Part shown: positions 19,726-28,260 of the stretch, one piece after another
Position numbering within the stretch: the stretch's first letter is position 1
Layout: every line of letters begins with the position of its first letter
Assembly: GCF_963662805.1 (NCBI RefSeq)
Contig: NZ_OY759869.1
Coordinates: 467,501-531,500, forward strand
Source: an uncultured Cohaesibacter sp.
GTDB lineage: Bacteria; Pseudomonadota; Alphaproteobacteria; Rhizobiales; Cohaesibacteraceae
Direction of reading: 5' to 3'
DNA length: 64,000 bases
Translations under genes and position numbers: made by a program
The notes under the pieces: model-generated
What the model was told of the DNA's origin: nothing
What the model saw: the letters and a program-made list of their open reading frames with translations, nothing else
Databases searched by the model: none

Positions 19726-20697
19726 ATGGATATTCTGGGTTTTGATATCGTCGCCATCGTCGTGGTGGTTTTGTTCATTCTCATCCTGCTGGCGGGCATC
19801 AAGACCGTTCCTCAGGGGTATAATTTCACGGTCGAACGGTTCGGTGCCTATACCAGAACGCTGAAGCCGGGGCTTTCTCTTATCGTGCCCTTCATCGACC
19901 GGATCGGCGCACGCATGATCATGATGGAGCAGGTGCTCGATGTGCCGTCTCAAGAAGTGATCACGCGCGACAACGCCACCATCACGTCCGATGGTGTGGC
20001 CTTCTATCAGGTGATGAATGCTGCGGATGCCGCCTATGAGGTCAGCAATCTGGAATTGGCTCTGCTCAACCTGACCATGACCAACATCCGTACGGTGATG
20101 GGCTCGATGGATCTTGATGAGCTGTTGTCCAACCGCGATGAGATCAACTCCCGTCTGTTGCATGTGGTTGATGCTGCAGCAGCGCCGTGGGGGGTCAAGA
20201 TTTCGCGTATCGAGATCAAGGATATCAATCCGCCACGGGATCTTGTTGATGCGATGGGGCGCCAGATGAAGGCAGAACGTGAGAAACGTGCAGCCATTCT
20301 GGAGGCCGAAGGGGCTCGGCAGTCCGAAATCCTCAGAGCAGAAGGCGAAAAGCAGTCCCTCATTCTGGAAGCCGAAGGGGCCAGGCAGGCGGCCTTCCTT
20401 GAAGCCGAGGCGCGGGAGAGAACCGGGGAAGCTGATGCGAAGGCAACCGAGATGGTCAGCAAGGCCATCGCCGAGGGAAACATGCAGGCGATCAACTATT
20501 TCATCGCCAAGCAATATGTCGAAACACTGGGCGAGGTGATCAAATCGCCGAACCAAAAAGTTCTGATGCTGCCGATCGAGGCAACCTCCATTCTCGGAGC
20601 GCTCGGCGGTATTGGTGAGATCAGCAAGGAAGTCTTTGGCAAGGATGCCCCGGCCATTCGTGGCGGGCGTGTTCCTGACTCGGGCGATAACCGCTAA
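19726..20697 (+). CDS. SPFH/stomatin-like membrane protein (QmcA/paraslipin group)
   Basis: 323 aa. One N-terminal membrane helix (about 5-25) precedes an SPFH/band-7 domain (VPQGYNFTVERFGAYTRTLKPGLSLIVPF). A long helical region rich in Ala/Glu repeats (about 185-240, with EAEGARQSE-type units repeated three times) follows. Such proteins form membrane-associated rings that organise lipids or control FtsH-type proteases. The next gene encodes an NfeD protein, its usual partner. Confidence 0.92.
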   Translation: MDILGFDIVAIVVVVLFILILLAGIKTVPQGYNFTVERFGAYTRTLKPGLSLIVPFIDRIGARMIMMEQVLDVPSQEVITRDNATITSDGVAFYQVMNAADAAYEVSNLELALLNLTMTNIRTVMGSMDLDELLSNRDEINSRLLHVVDAAAAPWGVKISRIEIKDINPPRDLVDAMGRQMKAEREKRAAILEAEGARQSEILRAEGEKQSLILEAEGARQAAFLEAEARERTGEADAKATEMVSKAIAEGNMQAINYFIAKQYVETLGEVIKSPNQKVLMLPIEATSILGALGGIGEISKEVFGKDAPAIRGGRVPDSGDNR

Positions 20698-20720
20698 GGC
20701 TCTGCGAGAAAGAAAAGCCA

Positions 20721-21185
20721 ATGATCCAGTCGTATTTTGTTGATTTGGGGCCCTGGGCCTGGTTGATCCTCGGACTTGTTCTGCTGGTTCTGGAACTGGT
20801 GGCTCCGGGGACAATGTTCCTCTGGTTCGGGATTGCCGCCCTGATCGTGGGTGGGGTGAGCTTTGTCGTTGATCTGGGCTGGCAGAATGCCTTCATTCTG
20901 TTTGCCGTGCTGTCGCTGATTTCTGTGATCATCGGGCGGGTGGTTGTCAGCCGCATGGCCAAGACGACCACCGACAAGCCCCTGCTCAATGAGCGTACCC
21001 TCGCGCTCATCGGACAGACCTTCTATCTCGATCAGCCCATTGAGCATGGACAGGGGCGCCTAAAGGTGCGTGACAGCTATTGGCGCGTAACGGGCCCTGA
21101 CTGCCCTGCGGGTAGCGAGGTTGAAGTGATTGGCGGTGAAGGCACCATGCTCAAGGTCCGTCCGGTGGACCCGGCCTCGGCCTGA
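20721..21185 (+). CDS. NfeD-family membrane protein
   Basis: 154 aa: two to three membrane helices within the first ~80 residues (LILGLVLLVLELVAPGTMFLWFG is typical of the family), then a soluble OB-fold domain (about 90-150, with LIGQTFYLDQPIEHGQGRL and DSYWRV). NfeD proteins are almost always encoded with SPFH proteins and likely act in the same membrane complex. The spacing to the SPFH gene is 23 bp, so they form one operon. Confidence 0.92.
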   Translation: MIQSYFVDLGPWAWLILGLVLLVLELVAPGTMFLWFGIAALIVGGVSFVVDLGWQNAFILFAVLSLISVIIGRVVVSRMAKTTTDKPLLNERTLALIGQTFYLDQPIEHGQGRLKVRDSYWRVTGPDCPAGSEVEVIGGEGTMLKVRPVDPASA

Positions 21186-21205
21186 TCGCGACAGCTCCAT
21201 ACAGG

Positions 21206-21232
21206 AAAAGCCGGCTGCAAGCCGGCTTTTTT
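21206..21232 (+). terminator. SPFH-nfeD operon terminator
   Basis: AAAAGCCGGC-TGCAA-GCCGGCTTTTTT, a perfect stem with a T tail. Confidence 0.92.
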
Positions 21233-21261
21233 GTTTGACGCTTCTCTTTTTTGTTAGATCA

Positions 21262-22116
21262 TCAGGGCTGATGGGTCGCAGGCAATGGCGGCGCTTCGGC
21301 CATCAGCAAAATCGATATGCGGCGGTTGGCCGCGAGATACGGGTCGTTCGGGAAGAGGGGATCGGTGTCTGCCTTGCCTTGCACGGAAAAGATCTGGTCG
21401 GCTGGCAAGCCATATTCCATCAGGATGGAGCGCACCGCATTGGCCCTGTCGGCAGACAGTTCCCAGCCCGTGTAGCCCGAGTTGATCGGGACATTTGAAG
21501 CAGTGGTGTGGCCGGTGATCTGGATGCGGTTCGGCATTTTTGCAAGGACCGGTGCCATTTGCACGATCAGCCTGCGGGTGAAATCGTATGGATATTTCGA
21601 GCCTTCCGCAAACATTGAGCGTCCGTCCTGATCCACCAGCTGGATGTTCAGGCCGTCCTTGTCTTCCTCGATGATGATCTGTTTCGACACTTCGTTGATC
21701 TCGGGCAGTTCCTGCCAGGCCTGCCTCAGAGAAGCGGCTGCGGTGGCGAACATGCGTGGCCGTTCGATTTCGGTCTTCTCGATATCGTGGGTGTTGGCTT
21801 CCGGCCCCTGCTTGGTGCGCTGGTCGTGGCGTTCCTCGGCATAGTCGGAATCGTTTTCCTGTGCGACGGCTGCGACTTCTTTGACATACTCGCGGACTGG
21901 CATGCCCTCGATCTCGATCATCCCCGCCTTGCGCATGACTGGTTTCACACCGAACGCGTCCTTCATGGAACCGGCGACGACCTGTAGCTTCTCATTGTCC
22001 TGAATGGAGAAGGAAATGATGAGAACGAAGAAGCAGACGAGAAGGGACATAAGGTCGGCGAATGTCACCAGCCAATCGGGAGCGCCTCCCCCACCTTGTG
22101 GTTTTTTCTTGCCCAT
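21262..22116 (-). CDS. MotB/PomB-type stator protein with OmpA domain
   Basis: 284 aa. One membrane helix near the N-terminus (about 14-38) contains the ion-binding Asp in TFADLMSLL (Asp21). After a plug/linker region, a peptidoglycan-binding OmpA-like domain (about 150-275) has ITGHTTASN and LSADRANAVRSILMEYG. The N-terminal tail is short (MGKKKPQGGGG), unlike classical MotB. It pairs with the MotA-like gene 40 bp upstream. No other flagellar gene is in the window, so flagellar use is probable but not shown. Confidence 0.88.
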   Translation of the reverse strand: MGKKKPQGGGGAPDWLVTFADLMSLLVCFFVLIISFSIQDNEKLQVVAGSMKDAFGVKPVMRKAGMIEIEGMPVREYVKEVAAVAQENDSDYAEERHDQRTKQGPEANTHDIEKTEIERPRMFATAAASLRQAWQELPEINEVSKQIIIEEDKDGLNIQLVDQDGRSMFAEGSKYPYDFTRRLIVQMAPVLAKMPNRIQITGHTTASNVPINSGYTGWELSADRANAVRSILMEYGLPADQIFSVQGKADTDPLFPNDPYLAANRRISILLMAEAPPLPATHQP

Positions 22117-22156
22117 TGCGTCCTCTTGTCTCTGCGAATGCCGGGCTGCGGCTCAA

Positions 22157-22927
22157 TCAGGCAGCGTCTTCGATCAGTTCTGCCCGTGTTTTCTCAGGCA
22201 GATAGGCGAGCAGCATCTCGCGGATCAGGTTCGGGCTCTTGTTCTCGCGGATCTGCATGATCCCGTCGATGATGAGGGTCTGGTTGAGATCTTCCCCATC
22301 CAGCTTGGAGTCAAGCTTGTCGACGATGGGGATGCAGATAACGTTGGAAACAAGAGCACCGTAAAGGGTTGTCAAAAGAGCGATGGCCATGGCGGGGCCG
22401 ATAGCGGACGGATCGTCCATGGCTGCAAGCATCTGTACGAGGCCGACGAGCGTCCCAATCATGCCGAACGCCGGAGCGGCATCGCCGAGCTGTTTGTAGA
22501 AGCGTTTGCCTTCCTGCAGGCGCTCGATATAGAGATCGCGCTCCCGTTCCATGCTTTCACGGATGAAGTTGGGCTCATAACCGTCGGCGATGAACTGAAC
22601 GCCCTTGGCGAGCACAGGATCATCGACGTCGACATTCTCAAGGCCCAGAGGGCCGCTTTTGCGAGCGACGTCTGCGAGCTCGGTAATTTTCTCGATCATG
22701 TCGCGCGGGTTTGATCCCTTGCCACCAAATGCGACCTTGCCACCTGTGATGATCGCGCCAAAGATCCCGCCGAGGGTGAAGCGGATGAGCGTTGCGGACA
22801 GACCACCGCCAATCACGATGAAAATGGACGGAATATCGATGAACTGGCCGATCGTGCCGCCCATCATGATTGCCGCAAGCACGATGCCGAAGGCTGCCAC
22901 CATGCCGAGGAGGGTTGCGATATCCAT
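22157..22927 (-). CDS. MotA/PomA-type stator protein
   Basis: 256 aa with four membrane helices: two near the N-terminus (about 5-50) and two around 150-205, separated by the cytoplasmic loop with the RESMERERDLYIERL charge cluster. The conserved prolines and glycines of helix 3 are in GDAAPAFGMIGTLVGLVQML. In length and sequence it is closer to PomA (Na+ type) than to E. coli MotA, but ion specificity cannot be read reliably. It is first in a two-gene operon with the MotB-like gene. Confidence 0.9.
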   Translation of the reverse strand: MDIATLLGMVAAFGIVLAAIMMGGTIGQFIDIPSIFIVIGGGLSATLIRFTLGGIFGAIITGGKVAFGGKGSNPRDMIEKITELADVARKSGPLGLENVDVDDPVLAKGVQFIADGYEPNFIRESMERERDLYIERLQEGKRFYKQLGDAAPAFGMIGTLVGLVQMLAAMDDPSAIGPAMAIALLTTLYGALVSNVICIPIVDKLDSKLDGEDLNQTLIIDGIMQIRENKSPNLIREMLLAYLPEKTRAELIEDAA

Positions 22928-23091
22928 TCCTGAAGTCCTGTTTTCAAGCCGGATCTTGTGTCCGTCGCCTTATTCTGTCTCTGGCAGTCTATGAAAACAG
23001 CTCTAAAGGTTTGCTAATGAAAAGGCTTCAAAGCCGCAAAAATCAAATAATTTCTGTTAGGGTTAACAAAGGGATAACGTGCAATTTGCGA

Positions 23092-23124
23092 GCCGGAAAG
23101 TGCAGCAATTCGGCACTTTCCGGC
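23092..23124 (-). terminator. hairpin terminator after kdsD
   Basis: GCCGGAAAGTGC (23092-23103) pairs with GCACTTTCCGGC (23113-23124): a 12-bp perfect stem. The T run after it on the minus strand is weak, so efficiency is uncertain. Confidence 0.65.
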
Positions 23125-23139
23125 TTGGATTTGTGTTGA

Positions 23140-24129
23140 TCAGGCTGCGCCGGTGCGCAGGAAATCATGCATGTGCACGATGCCGACCGGGCGCCCATCC
23201 TCGATCACAAAGATCGCGGTAATGGCAGCGCTGTTGAGCATCTCGATTGCGGTTGGCACCAGCATGTCTGGGCGCAGGGTCTTGGGGCTTCGGGTCATGA
23301 TCTCGCTGACCGGTCTCGTCAGCAGATCGTCGGAAATATGACGACGCAAGTCACCGTCCGTGACCATGCCGATGAGGGTTCCGGCTTCATCCTGAATTCC
23401 CACGCAGCCGAAGCCTTTCTGGGACATCGTGAGGATGACATCACTCATGCGGCTGTCTTCCTTCGCGAGGGGCATGGACCAGCCCTTGTGCATCAGTTCG
23501 CGAACATACTGCAAGCTGGCGCCAAGGCTGCCGCCGGGATGGAAAACCCGGAAATCCGAAGCGGTGAAGCCGTGGCTTTCAAGCAGGGCGATTGCCAGCG
23601 CATCACCAAGGCAGAGCTGCATGGTGGTCGAGGTCGTCGGGGCCAGACCATGAGGGCAGGCTTCCTTGACCTTCGGGGGACACAGCGCGATGTCCGACTG
23701 CTGGGCAAGGGTGCTCAGGGGATTGGACGTCATGCCGATCAGCGGCACCTTGAAGCGGCGGGTGTAGGAGATGATGTTGGCCAGTTCGGCCGTCTCGCCA
23801 GACCAGGACATGGCCAGAACCACATCGATATGGCGGATCATGCCAAGGTCACCATGGCTTGCTTCGCCCGGATGGACGAAGAAGGCGGGTGTTCCGGTTG
23901 AGGCCAGCGTTGCGGCCAGCTTGCGAGCGATGTGGCCGCTCTTGCCCATGCCCGTCACGATCAGGCGACCACGGGCTTCCTGAATCACCTCAACGGTTTT
24001 CTCGAACGGCTCGCGCAACGGGCCATCAAGCGCCTCCCTCAACGCTTTCAGTCCCTCGATCTCATTCTCGATTGTTGCCTGAGCGGAGCTGAGGGGTGAA
24101 AGCTTTACGCTTTCCGATTGCATTGACAT
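23140..24129 (-). CDS. kdsD: D-arabinose-5-phosphate isomerase (KdsD/KpsF)
   Basis: 329 aa, a full-length member. An N-terminal SIS domain (about 35-175; IVTGMGKSGHIARKLAATLASTG, HPGEASHGDLGM, MSWSGETAEL) is followed by two CBS domains (about 210-325). It converts D-ribulose 5-phosphate to D-arabinose 5-phosphate, the first step to KDO of lipopolysaccharide or capsule. The start ATG has GGGATGAG just upstream. The neighbouring outer-membrane barrel gene is divergent. Confidence 0.95.
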   Translation of the reverse strand: MSMQSESVKLSPLSSAQATIENEIEGLKALREALDGPLREPFEKTVEVIQEARGRLIVTGMGKSGHIARKLAATLASTGTPAFFVHPGEASHGDLGMIRHIDVVLAMSWSGETAELANIISYTRRFKVPLIGMTSNPLSTLAQQSDIALCPPKVKEACPHGLAPTTSTTMQLCLGDALAIALLESHGFTASDFRVFHPGGSLGASLQYVRELMHKGWSMPLAKEDSRMSDVILTMSQKGFGCVGIQDEAGTLIGMVTDGDLRRHISDDLLTRPVSEIMTRSPKTLRPDMLVPTAIEMLNSAAITAIFVIEDGRPVGIVHMHDFLRTGAA

Positions 24130-24400
24130 CTCATCCCTGCCTGTTTTTGATTGGTTGAGCGACTTCTACACCAAAGAAGGCGGCGAAGAAAGGGCTTAGT
24201 CCCGGCATGAGAAGATTGTAGAGCGCCACTGTCTGCTCTGTTTGGCAATATTCTGTTAACCAATTCTGTTTACCATCTGGAAAGGTTTGTCCGGGTCATG
24301 GCGGAGCCGTGCGACGGTCTCATGACCATCCCCTGTTTGTTTGCTTTCGACCGGTGAGGTCTCCCAGAAGGGCACCAATCGCGCGACCGGAGCTTTTTGA

Positions 24401-25804
24401 ATGCGGCTTCTGCTCACATCCACCATGATGGTTGGTATTGCCCTTCCGGTGCTGTCTGGCGGTTCACCGGTCCATGCGCAGTCCGCTGCAGCACCCGTCG
24501 ATGACACCACCGGCACGGCACCTGTGGATCCGTCGCTTTTTTCCGCTTCCATTCTTCCCGTTTTGCGCGGCAGCTCTGATATCGTGCCGCCTGTCGCATC
24601 GGCTTCTGCAAACCCCAGATATCGCAGTGCGACGACCGACTATCCCGTGGTGCCGACCTTGCCCGCCGAGCGGGCGATGGCCGAGCAGCAGACGAGCGGC
24701 CAGACCTCCGATCTGGGGGATTATGATCCTGAAGGCATCCGGGCTGGCTCGTTTGTCCTCTATCCCTCGCTCAGCATCCTTGGCACGGTGACAGACAATG
24801 TCGACAATGACAGTCGCAGCGACATGGGGCATTTGGGCAAGCTCGAGACCAGTGTCAAAGTTGAGTCCGATTGGGACCGGCATTCGCTCGAGCTCAACGG
24901 CAGTCTCGGCTTCACTGGATATCAGCAACCGGATCGCAAGCCCGAAAATGAGCAACATGGCGATGGCGAACTGATCCTTGAGCTCAGCGACGAGACCGAT
25001 GTTTCGCTGACAGGCAGTGTCGACCGGACGATGGAAGAGCCGAGCAGCATCGAGCTGATCACATCTGGTGGGCAGGCTGCGATCGAGACTACGCTGAATG
25101 GCGGTGTTCAGATTGATCATGATGCGGGCCTGATCCAGCTCCAATTGAGGGGCTCGGTTGAAAGCGCCAATTATGAGGAAGATCCGGCCCGCGATTACAA
25201 GACCTATACGCTCGGAGGTCGAGTCGGCTTTGAGGCAACGGATCAGGTGATGCCGTTTGCTGATGTGGAAGTGAGCCGCAAGATCTTTGACAAGGGTCCC
25301 AACAGCGAGGATGGCGACAGCCTGCGCGGTGCCTTCGGGATTGCCATCACGGAGCGCGAGAAGCTGTCGGGTGAATTCTCCGTCGGTGCCATGAGTTGGC
25401 AGCCCAAGCAGAAGAGCAGCAAGGAGGACACGATCCTTTTTGCTGATGCCAGCCTCACATGGTCACCCAATTCGCTCTGGTCGCTGACGGGCGGTATCGA
25501 AACCAGCCTGACTTCAACTGCAACGTCCGCCAACTCGGTCTCGACCCATACGGTCAGCTTGGGTGCCGACTATGCCTTGAGGCGGAATGTTACTATCGGT
25601 TTCGACAGCAGCCTTGCACGCAATATCTATCGCGGGTCTTCAATGAAGGACTGGGAGTATGACGCCACGTTGCGGGCGGAATATTCCCTCAGCCGCTACA
25701 CCAAGCTTGTGGCGAGCGCCACGCATGAAGGCCGGTCTGGCAATGTTCCGGATTCCGACTATCATGCCAACAGCGTACAGCTGGGCGTCACCTTCCAGCG
25801 CTAG
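24401..25804 (+). CDS. outer-membrane beta-barrel protein (BBP2-like)
   Basis: 467 aa with a signal peptide (cleavage after VHAQ). An N-terminal disordered segment (to about 110) leads into a long series of alternating beta strands. The segment RAGSFVLYPSLSILGTVTDNVDND marks the BBP2_2-type barrels seen near exopolysaccharide genes in alphaproteobacteria. The last residue pattern (SVQLGVTFQR) is close to the usual aromatic C-terminal signature for barrel assembly. Divergent kdsD suggests a surface-polysaccharide link, but no export genes are adjacent. Confidence 0.8.
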   Translation: MRLLLTSTMMVGIALPVLSGGSPVHAQSAAAPVDDTTGTAPVDPSLFSASILPVLRGSSDIVPPVASASANPRYRSATTDYPVVPTLPAERAMAEQQTSGQTSDLGDYDPEGIRAGSFVLYPSLSILGTVTDNVDNDSRSDMGHLGKLETSVKVESDWDRHSLELNGSLGFTGYQQPDRKPENEQHGDGELILELSDETDVSLTGSVDRTMEEPSSIELITSGGQAAIETTLNGGVQIDHDAGLIQLQLRGSVESANYEEDPARDYKTYTLGGRVGFEATDQVMPFADVEVSRKIFDKGPNSEDGDSLRGAFGIAITEREKLSGEFSVGAMSWQPKQKSSKEDTILFADASLTWSPNSLWSLTGGIETSLTSTATSANSVSTHTVSLGADYALRRNVTIGFDSSLARNIYRGSSMKDWEYDATLRAEYSLSRYTKLVASATHEGRSGNVPDSDYHANSVQLGVTFQR

Positions 25805-25846
25805 AGCGCGTACTTCCGATTTTGGACTATTTGTGATTGGACCGGC

Positions 25847-25864
25847 AACCGGGTTGTCCCGGTT
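25847..25864. terminator. hairpin between convergent genes
   Basis: AACCGGG-TTGT-CCCGGTT lies between the barrel gene and the DUF882 gene. It can act in both directions, but the T runs are short. Confidence 0.5.
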
Positions 25865-25874
25865 TGCCTTCCTA

Positions 25875-27962
25875 TCAGTTGAATCGTCTGACACTCATGC
25901 GGGCGATGGCTGCGCCAGTGAAGTGGATGTCTTCAGCCCATGCTCCGCTTCCGGGCCCGAAGGTCTGGCTGATCATGCTCTCGGGCTTGCTCACGAGTGC
26001 GCGCAGATTGGTCGGAATGGGGCGGGACAGGCGGGCAAAGGTCGCAGTCTTGGTTGACTGGTTCATATGGACGAAGTGAGACATGCTCGCCGGGCCATAG
26101 GCGAAGGTCAGTTTTGCCAGTTGATCATGTCCCTGCATGACGCGCTGGTGTACGGTGCTGGCCTGTTGTCTCGTTCTCTGGTCAGGGCGTGGCAGAGCGG
26201 ACAGGGTGGTGGCATCAGCATTCATGACAGGACTGATGTCGGAAGACAGGCTTGCCATCTGGGTCCGGTCATTTTTTGCGGTGTCGCGGCGTGGTGCGTT
26301 GGAGGGCAGCGAGGCAAGGAATGTCTTGTCCGCAGAGGCATAGGCAAAGCGGCTGGACGGCTCGCCCCGGGCCGCGCCACTCGTCTGTTCGGTCATGCGT
26401 GCCAGAACTTGTTCAGCCGTTTCTTTCTGCACGGTTTCAAGCGCAGTTGCCGTGTTCTCTGCCGGCTTGGCGGGTTGAGGTTTTGCCTCGGGCAGGGCAG
26501 AAGTGTAGTCCTTGGTCGGGATCGCATTCTGCGCCACGGGCAGGGATGCCAGCACGAAGCGGCCAGCTTCGGGGGCGGCCGGAGCCGTTGCGCCGATTTC
26601 GCTGTTGTTGGCGACATCCACTCCGTTGAAGGAGGCGGTCGTCGTCTCATCCTGCTGTTGCTGTATTTTCAGAGCACGCTCTGCTGCCAGCTGATCGAGG
26701 GTTTTGGGCTCAAGGGAAGACTCTGCACTTGCCAGCTGGAAGCTTTCACGAGGTTGCAACTCGGGTCTGACGCGCGGCAGGATCGCCAACTCAACGGGAG
26801 CCTCAGGCCCGGCGGCGGGTTCGACAGCGTCTGAAGTGTCTGCCTGCGCTGTCTGGCTTGCATTCTCTTCGTCTTCGAGCGCTTCATCGGTGGCATCTGC
26901 GACGAGATCAGGCTGTTCCGGGCCGAAAGGAACAACATCAGGCCGGTTTTCCGGGCTGCGTGGCAGGGTTGCCAGTGTCACGGGGAAGGCCGTGCCTTCG
27001 CCAGGTTCCTCTGCTGCGGGTGCCGAAGGTGCCTGCGTTGCGGAAAATTCCGGTCTCGGTGGCTCTTTGGGCGTACGGTTGAGCAGTGAGGAGAGCAATG
27101 AATTGCTTTCCTCAGGCTCGGCATTGTCAAGCTTTGCCAGTGCCAGCGGGCTGGTGTTTCTGCTCGGAGCGGCCCTTGCGACCTGACTGAAACGGCTGGC
27201 GTTTTTCGCATCGCGAACCATTTCGGCCTTGTGCCGTGCGACCATGGTCTTGGCCTGTTTGTAGCCTTTCAAAGGCTTGCCGTCGCTCGGCACATGCACC
27301 GTGTTGCCGTTCGGGAAGACCTTGACCAGCTGCTTGCGGGTCATGCGGGGCCAGTGGCGGACGGTGCCCGTGTCGATATGAACGAAGGGGGAGCCGGATG
27401 TTGGATAATAGCCAACGCCGCCCGACTGCATGAGCAGTCCGACCTTGCGGATGCTCGCCAGCGGAACGCCGGGGAGATAGAAGTCCATGGCTTGGCCGCG
27501 CATGTGGCGGCTTTTCTTGGCCACGCCACGGCTGCGGCTGCGCAGCATGTTGTTGGTTGCCGGGGAGCGATAGCCCGAGACCACATGAATGGGCTTTTTG
27601 GCGCCGGTTTCCTGCACTACCTGCCAGATCAGATCGAACAGCGCCGGATCCATGGTGGTGCTTTCGTTGCGCCGCCAATCGCGCAGGAACCGGTTCAGCT
27701 TGCGCAATCCGTCCGCATCGAACCTGCCATCGCGCTTGTAGACGATGGTGGCTTTTTCTTTCGTGTGGGTATTGTAGAGCGACAGTGAACGGGACGAGGC
27801 ATGGGCCTCATTGGTCACAAAAGGGACTCCGGTCCCGAGCCCGGTGAGAAAGAGGCCGAGCAAACTTGCGACAAGGATGCGTCGCATAAGGTGGCAAGTC
27901 TGCAATGCAGAGCCAAGCCGGGACATGTGAGCTTCTTGTCTGGCCACTGGTCGTCCAATCAT
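25875..27962 (-). CDS. DUF882 (YcbK/M15-like) cell-wall protein with long disordered tail
   Basis: Up to 695 aa; starts at 27962, 27926 or 27887 are possible and none has a strong ribosome site. After a signal peptide (ILVASLLGLFLTGLGTG), residues about 55-210 form a DUF882/peptidase M15-like domain. Zinc-site motifs are SGYRSPATN, SRHMRGQAMDFY and SPFVHIDTGTVRHW, so a peptidoglycan peptidase role is likely. The remaining ~450 residues are low in complexity, rich in Ala, Pro and Glu, with short recurring motifs of the type LA-x-LP-R. The neighbouring L,D-transpeptidase supports a role in wall remodelling. Confidence 0.85.
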   Translation of the reverse strand: MIGRPVARQEAHMSRLGSALQTCHLMRRILVASLLGLFLTGLGTGVPFVTNEAHASSRSLSLYNTHTKEKATIVYKRDGRFDADGLRKLNRFLRDWRRNESTTMDPALFDLIWQVVQETGAKKPIHVVSGYRSPATNNMLRSRSRGVAKKSRHMRGQAMDFYLPGVPLASIRKVGLLMQSGGVGYYPTSGSPFVHIDTGTVRHWPRMTRKQLVKVFPNGNTVHVPSDGKPLKGYKQAKTMVARHKAEMVRDAKNASRFSQVARAAPSRNTSPLALAKLDNAEPEESNSLLSSLLNRTPKEPPRPEFSATQAPSAPAAEEPGEGTAFPVTLATLPRSPENRPDVVPFGPEQPDLVADATDEALEDEENASQTAQADTSDAVEPAAGPEAPVELAILPRVRPELQPRESFQLASAESSLEPKTLDQLAAERALKIQQQQDETTTASFNGVDVANNSEIGATAPAAPEAGRFVLASLPVAQNAIPTKDYTSALPEAKPQPAKPAENTATALETVQKETAEQVLARMTEQTSGAARGEPSSRFAYASADKTFLASLPSNAPRRDTAKNDRTQMASLSSDISPVMNADATTLSALPRPDQRTRQQASTVHQRVMQGHDQLAKLTFAYGPASMSHFVHMNQSTKTATFARLSRPIPTNLRALVSKPESMISQTFGPGSGAWAEDIHFTGAAIARMSVRRFN

Positions 27963-28260
27963 TTGCCGGAAAGCGATCCGACATGATTTTACCTGTGGGG
28001 CCGTTTTTCACATTGGCACCACAGCATTTCAACTCATCAAGGCTGCTACGCGGTGGTTCACTGAATAGCAGATTTATTCGTTATCTTCGAGACCATTATG
28101 CTTTGCATAAGGTTAACGAAAGCAGAATAATTCGGCTACAGCAAAGTTTGTTTCACCGTTACAGCAACAGTTGAAGACGTGATAAGTGGCAAATGGGGGG
28201 AAAAGAAGGCGAAAGGCGTGTTTTTACACGTCCTTTCCGCCTCTAGGTTGAGAAAAGATC
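27963..28260. other. intergenic region with the L,D-transpeptidase terminator
   Basis: About 300 bp upstream of the DUF882 gene and downstream of the transpeptidase gene, both on the minus strand. It holds the terminator at 28208-28241 and presumably the DUF882 promoter. AT-rich around 28060-28160. No gene seen. Confidence 0.5.
28208..28241 (-). terminator. terminator of the L,D-transpeptidase gene
   Basis: Read on the minus strand, GGCGGAAAGGACGTGT pairs with ACACGCCTTTCGCC around a short A loop (two mismatches), followed by TTCTTTT. Confidence 0.8.
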
